Shown here in pieces: positions 61,025 through 64,000 of a DNA stretch of 64,000 nucleotides. The DNA is taken from assembly GCA_004020315.1 (NCBI GenBank), contig SAQG01000023.1, positions 28,217-92,216 of the forward strand, given 5' to 3'. Every line of letters starts with the position of its first letter. Within the stretch, counting starts at the first letter, position 1. The DNA is from Mesorhizobium sp. GTDB taxonomy: Bacteria > Pseudomonadota > Alphaproteobacteria > Rhizobiales > Rhizobiaceae. The notes under the pieces are model-generated. The model had not been told where the DNA came from. It saw only the letters and a program-made list of their open reading frames with translations, and searched no databases. The translations under genes were made by a program, and so were the position numbers.

Positions 61025-61201
61025 TCAGCCCGCCTTGTCTTCTTGGCCACGCTTCAAGCCGCGGACCACCAAACCAATTTCGGACCGGCTGATCCCGATG
61101 TCCCTCAGGAAGGCATCGTCCATTGCCGCCAGAGTCCGTTCCGCCATACGGTGAACCCGGTAATCCCGGAAAGAGCGGTAAGCTGCTCGCATTATTGACA
61201 T
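61025..61201 (-). CDS. DUF1127 (YjiS-like) small protein
   Basis: 58 residues, with GGAG seven bases before the ATG at 61201. The core RTLAAMDDAFLRDIGISRSEI, split around residues 23-43, is the DUF1127 pattern (L..L.D..L.DIG..R..I), and the flanks are Arg/Lys-rich. Small DUF1127 proteins in alphaproteobacteria affect RNA and phosphate or carbon responses in the few cases studied; here only the family is certain. The gene leads a two-gene operon with the TPR protein and lies 62 bases downstream of GAAAC element C. Confidence 0.85.
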   Translation of the reverse strand: MSIMRAAYRSFRDYRVHRMAERTLAAMDDAFLRDIGISRSEIGLVVRGLKRGQEDKAG

Positions 61202-61263
61202 TGCAACACTCCATTGATTGGCGCCGCGGGATGCAGCGGTTGCCCTTGCATTTAAACCATCCC

Positions 61264-61315
61264 TGTTTCAGGCGTTTTTCCGCGCCGAACCCGAAGTGTT
61301 TCGTTTGTTTCAGCG
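61264..61315 (-). promoter_or_regulatory. GAAAC direct-repeat element, copy C
   Basis: On the minus strand the first block (21 bases, starting CGCTGAAACAAACGAAAC) is identical to copy A, then 14 variable bases, then GAAAAACGCCTGAAACA. It sits upstream of the DUF1127-TPR operon, 7 kb from copy A. Confidence 0.65.
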
Positions 61316-61758
61316 CCGGGGAGCGCTTCCCACGCAGTGTGAATTCCGAGCTGCCAGAGTCGCACGGGTTCCTGGTGATGAATGGTGAAACCGGCGCCCG
61401 TGATCAGCCACGCTCGCTCGCGCGTCAGATGGCAGCACCGGGAGCCAGCCCCACAGTCCGACAAGACGCCTTTGCAGCTCGGCGAGCGGAGTTTCCCCGC
61501 CGCCATGCTCTATGAACGCCAGCCGCCGAGCTTCAGTACGCGGCGGAACTCAGCCAACGCGTCCTTCGGGTGCGGGATGGGACAAAGCGATGATGACGAC
61601 TGCGGTATCGGCCTAGTACTAGCCAGAACGTCTAAGGCGGTTGAAGCTGGGGGAGGCATCGCCGCCGTCCTGCCCTCAAAGTCGATGATTTGCCTTCGAG
61701 GCATCCGCCGAAACTTCTGCTTCGGCAAAATTCTGTGAATCGGCTCTGTGCTGTTCAA
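61270..61758 (-). pseudogene. Decayed class I SAM-dependent methyltransferase
   Basis: Pieces of one methyltransferase lie in order in different minus-strand frames: SSLCPIPHPKDALAEFRRVL and KLGG, then LAFIEHGG (the LLFLEHG segment) one frame away, then LQRRLVGLWGW. After that comes CCHLTRERAWLITGAGFTI, which matches the GGCHLNR....IEAAGF end of the UbiE-like family. The N-terminal SAM motif I is missing. At least two frameshifts separate the pieces, so no functional product is expected. Copy C of the GAAAC element overlaps its 3' end. Confidence 0.55.
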
Positions 61759-61949
61759 GCCCGGATGGCCCAGAGATAATGCAGCCCGCCTACCGATCTA
61801 ATCGCCGATTATCTGCTGCCTTCCGAAACGGCACAATGCGCCAACTCTGGATCTCCCCCAGTGCTCCGAGGGTTGTATTTATTTCGTTGGGCAGCGCAGA
61901 TGGTTGCACGGCAAGCAGCCTAGCGTCCGGGCTTGCGCAATACAGGCCG
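61759..61949. other. Intergenic region, nothing recognised
   Basis: No credible gene or strong hairpin is seen between the methyltransferase relic and the 3' end of the phosphatase gene. Confidence 0.4.
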
Positions 61950-62690
61950 TCAGCGAACCCTGTAGAACGGATTCGGCAGCAGGAACAGCTTCTCGGCATG
62001 TCCCCCGAACAGGTCCGATGGCTGGTCACCGACATTGGCAATTATCGTGTAGCCGGCCTTTTCGATTTCGGCTCTTATGGGTGCCTTGAAATCTGCAGCG
62101 GAACCATATTTGGCTCCAGGCTGGACCATGTAAAGTTGCTCGTAGCCGGCATAGCCCGCCGATTGCAGGTTCTGTTCGGTCGCCTGACGCTGGTCCTCCG
62201 GACGTCCGGTGATGAAGAATACTGCGACTTTCGCCGTTAGCGCCTGCCGGAAGACCTCCAGCACAGGGCCGATGGCCGGATCCTTCGCGAGTTGGTCCCA
62301 GGCGGCCCAGCCACAGGGACCGTCGATTGCGATGTCGCAGGCGCCGCCGATTGGGCGGCCGAAGTTGTCGCGTGTGATCACCTCCCAGTTGGCCAAAGCC
62401 GTCTCGTCGATATCGAGCACCAGCGCGGGGCGAGGCACCTCCATAGCGCGCTTGACGACCCAATCGCCTGCCTGCTTCGCCACTGCGGCAAGGTCGCGAT
62501 CATAGTCGCCGGAATCATGATAATTGGCGGCTGCCAGCATCGCGTCGCCGACATTTGCTGGCTGGGACGGGCTTGTGAGAAGGAGCGAGCCGTCGGCACG
62601 CGCCGACCCGGGCACATTTGTGCCAATCATCAGGACGATTGCCCCGGCGGCCGCACCACGCGCAATTCTATTCCAACTAATCGTCTGCAT
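61950..62690 (-). CDS. HAD-type secreted acid phosphatase (class B/subfamily IIIB)
   Basis: 246 residues from the ATG at 62690, with a signal peptide ending near SARADG (residue 32); upstream frame extension lacks homology. The catalytic DxDxT is VLDIDETALANW, with D93 and D95. GCDIAIDGPCGW-type residues, FFITGRPEDQRQATEQNL and ANVGDQPSDLFGGHAEKLF complete the HAD motifs II-IV of PF03767. The enzyme should hydrolyse phosphate esters in the periplasm. No regulator is adjacent. Confidence 0.87.
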   Translation of the reverse strand: MQTISWNRIARGAAAGAIVLMIGTNVPGSARADGSLLLTSPSQPANVGDAMLAAANYHDSGDYDRDLAAVAKQAGDWVVKRAMEVPRPALVLDIDETALANWEVITRDNFGRPIGGACDIAIDGPCGWAAWDQLAKDPAIGPVLEVFRQALTAKVAVFFITGRPEDQRQATEQNLQSAGYAGYEQLYMVQPGAKYGSAADFKAPIRAEIEKAGYTIIANVGDQPSDLFGGHAEKLFLLPNPFYRVR

Positions 62691-62995
62691 CACGAGACCT
62701 TGCGGTCGCGACAAGTCCTCTGTCAAGCAAGGCAAGGCACAGGTCCTCGAACTGCGGTGCTGAATTCGAGGATTCCGAAATAACCGACGCACGTCCTGAA
62801 TGCGCCAATTCCATAGTCCGGCCGGCAATGACCATCACTCAAAACCACCTCCTCAACGAGGCGGTGGACCAGCCAACCGCAACGGAGTAAGGGAGCGGTG
62901 TTCGAGGCTGTTTGGGTCATCTTACGAAAGCGCGTGGCGCCGCATGACGTGCAAACGTTGCCAATGCGATCAGACCGGCTATCGGTGGAGTACTC

Positions 62996-63427
62996 ATGAA
63001 GAAGACTGTCGTTAGAGTGGTCTGTGCCATCGGCCAAGCGGGCCAGCTCGGCCTCAAAGGGGGCCTTCCCTGGGAAGGCAACCGATCGCCGGAGTTCGTC
63101 GCCGACGTTGCACGATTTTTCGACCTCACCAGAGGACACGTCTTGCTCGCCGGTCCCAAGACGATCGCGAGCGTTCCCGATTTTGCTCGCGCGGATCGGG
63201 AACTTGTCGTCGTTCGCTCCAGCATGGATCCTGAGGACACGCTCCAGCGCTTTGCGGGCCGCGTTGTCTTCATCGGTGGCGGTCCACCGGTGTGGGAGGC
63301 CTACGCGCGCTTCGTCAGCCACTGGGATGTCACGCGCCTGCCCTATGACGGGCCGGCGGACCGCTGGTTCGACGCAGGATGGCTTACGGCGGGCGGCGAC
63401 GTCGCTAGAAATCACCCCGACCAATGA
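62996..63427 (+). CDS. Short, diverged dihydrofolate reductase-like protein
   Basis: 143 residues with GTGGAG before the ATG; usual bacterial DHFRs are 155-170. The fold marks are VVCAIGQAGQLGLKGGLPWE at the start, FFDLTRGHVLLAGPKTIASV near residue 42 and VVFIGGGPPVWEAY near 90 (the NADPH loop). The catalytic acid usually follows LPW by several residues and may be the Glu of RSPEF; this is not certain. No thymidylate synthase gene is adjacent. It could be a second DHFR or a pteridine- or other-substrate reductase. Confidence 0.72.
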   Translation: MKKTVVRVVCAIGQAGQLGLKGGLPWEGNRSPEFVADVARFFDLTRGHVLLAGPKTIASVPDFARADRELVVVRSSMDPEDTLQRFAGRVVFIGGGPPVWEAYARFVSHWDVTRLPYDGPADRWFDAGWLTAGGDVARNHPDQ

Positions 63428-63821
63428 AGGCTCGGCACGTTCGATCTGCGGAACATTTAGACCACCGGGCGACCCAAGTTCCGGTCCGCATTTATGCAAC
63501 TTTGACCTGTAGCGGCTAAGTTCTAAATGTCCTGGTCTGGCAAAGTAGGCATCTCGCTCCTGCTTGTGTTTGCAAATCTCTCGCGTTCGACAGCACAGGA
63601 GATTGCAGGTCGGGACTGGCGTGATGAGCGAGCGGGAGCTGCAAGGCAGTGTTGTCGAGAGTTATAGAGCGGCGGATGACGAGCATTGCCAAATCTTGCC
63701 ATGCCGCCCATACAACGGCGCTAATAATCGCGCCCATCCCTGAGTGGCTGTTTTTCGCGCTCACCTCATTTTGCCAAGGATACTGTCCGATGTCTGCGAC
63801 GCCGTGCCTTTGGCCAAAGCC
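63428..63821. other. Intergenic region, nothing supported
   Basis: A 105-codon minus-strand frame (63516-63833) has no ribosome site or family resemblance and runs into the rsgA start. It is treated as chance. The promoter of rsgA should lie in the last part. Confidence 0.45.
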
Positions 63822-64000
63822 ATGACGGATCACTCCGCCGCCACTCGATCAATGTCCCTCGCGAGCCTGGGATGGACGGATTTTTTCGGCGATCAGTTGG
63901 GTCCGCATGAGGCAAGCCTCGTCCCAATGCGTATTGCCGCGGTGCACCGTGATCGCCTGACCGGCATATCTCAAACAGGGCAGATGGATCTGACGCTGCC
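63822..64000 (+). CDS. rsgA: Ribosome small-subunit GTPase RsgA, N-terminal part (runs off right edge)
   Basis: The frame is open from the ATG at 63822 (alternative ATG at 63852) to the window end, about 59 codons. SLASLGWTDFFGDQLGPHEA followed by VPMRIAAVHRDRLTGIS is typical of the start of alphaproteobacterial RsgA (YjeQ), leading into its OB-fold domain. RsgA is a circularly permuted GTPase that helps 30S subunit maturation. The GTPase and zinc domains lie outside the window, so the call rests on the N-terminus alone. Confidence 0.75.
   Translation, partial: MTDHSAATRSMSLASLGWTDFFGDQLGPHEASLVPMRIAAVHRDRLTGISQTGQMDLTL

Noticed and set aside
1..64000. CRISPR arrays, insertion sequences, prophage or integration sites
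   Set aside because: No spaced direct-repeat array, transposase or integrase and no tRNA-end duplication was found while reading.

Overview
The window is high-GC DNA with tightly packed operons. It has the gene content of an alphaproteobacterium of the order Rhizobiales, most like Mesorhizobium or a close relative (inference). Support comes from the many ABC uptake systems for amino acids, polyols, polyamine-like substrates and iron chelates, a BTLCP-type transglutaminase-like protein, a DUF1127 protein, and candidate promoters of the alphaproteobacterial general-stress sigma factor EcfG (GGAAC-N16/17-GTT). No rRNA, tRNA, CRISPR array, phage gene or intact insertion sequence was seen.

Layout. 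1-11.7 kb: a surface-glycan locus with four sulfotransferases (one cut by the left edge) plus a sulfotransferase remnant, a GT-B-like transferase, three tandem paralogous glycosyltransferases, an MsbA-type exporter, a GSCFA protein and a TylF-type O-methyltransferase. 12-14.9 kb: a BTLCP protein, a small secreted protein, a VapBC/FitAB-type toxin-antitoxin pair and a Fic-family remnant. 14.9-23 kb: an eight-gene operon (SDR, PotABCD-type ABC transporter, HisD-like dehydrogenase, zinc alcohol dehydrogenase, HutC-like regulator) whose three dehydrogenases match the set used for 2,3-dihydroxypropane-1-sulfonate (DHPS). 23-27.3 kb: a probable general-stress island with a small conserved protein, a glucosidase of the glycogen-debranching type, a glycosyltransferase and two hydrophilic small proteins. 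Three candidate EcfG promoters lie here, two of them back to back. 27.6-32.3 kb: a LivGFKHM transporter. 32.5-34.2 kb: a lipid kinase and a lipoprotein. 34.4-38.3 kb: an iron-chelate FecBCD-type transporter and a divergent methyltransferase. 38.4-49.8 kb: a nine-gene polyol/sugar operon (RbsABC-type transporter, SorC regulator, aldo/keto reductase, GlpD-like dehydrogenase, LsrF-type aldolase, FGGY kinase, GMC oxidoreductase) with a perfect 18-bp palindrome at its promoter. 50.1-54.2 kb: a LysR regulator divergent from a Tat-exported metallo-hydrolase, an alcohol-dehydrogenase remnant and a 6-HDNO-type FAD oxidase. 54.2-61.2 kb: a seven-PAS hybrid kinase, an OmpR-type regulator and a DUF1127-TPR operon, linked by a repeated GAAAC-N4-GAAAC element. 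61.2-64 kb: a decayed methyltransferase, a class B-type acid phosphatase, a short DHFR-like protein and the start of rsgA at the right edge.

The least explained items are the repeated GAAAC element around the seven-PAS two-component system, the sulfotransferase-rich glycan locus, and the polyol operon of unassigned substrate. Several genes and relics are shorter than 60 codons or open at the window edge: the left-edge sulfotransferase, rsgA, the DUF1127 gene and the alcohol-dehydrogenase remnant. All functional calls rest on reading motifs by eye; no database search was run.
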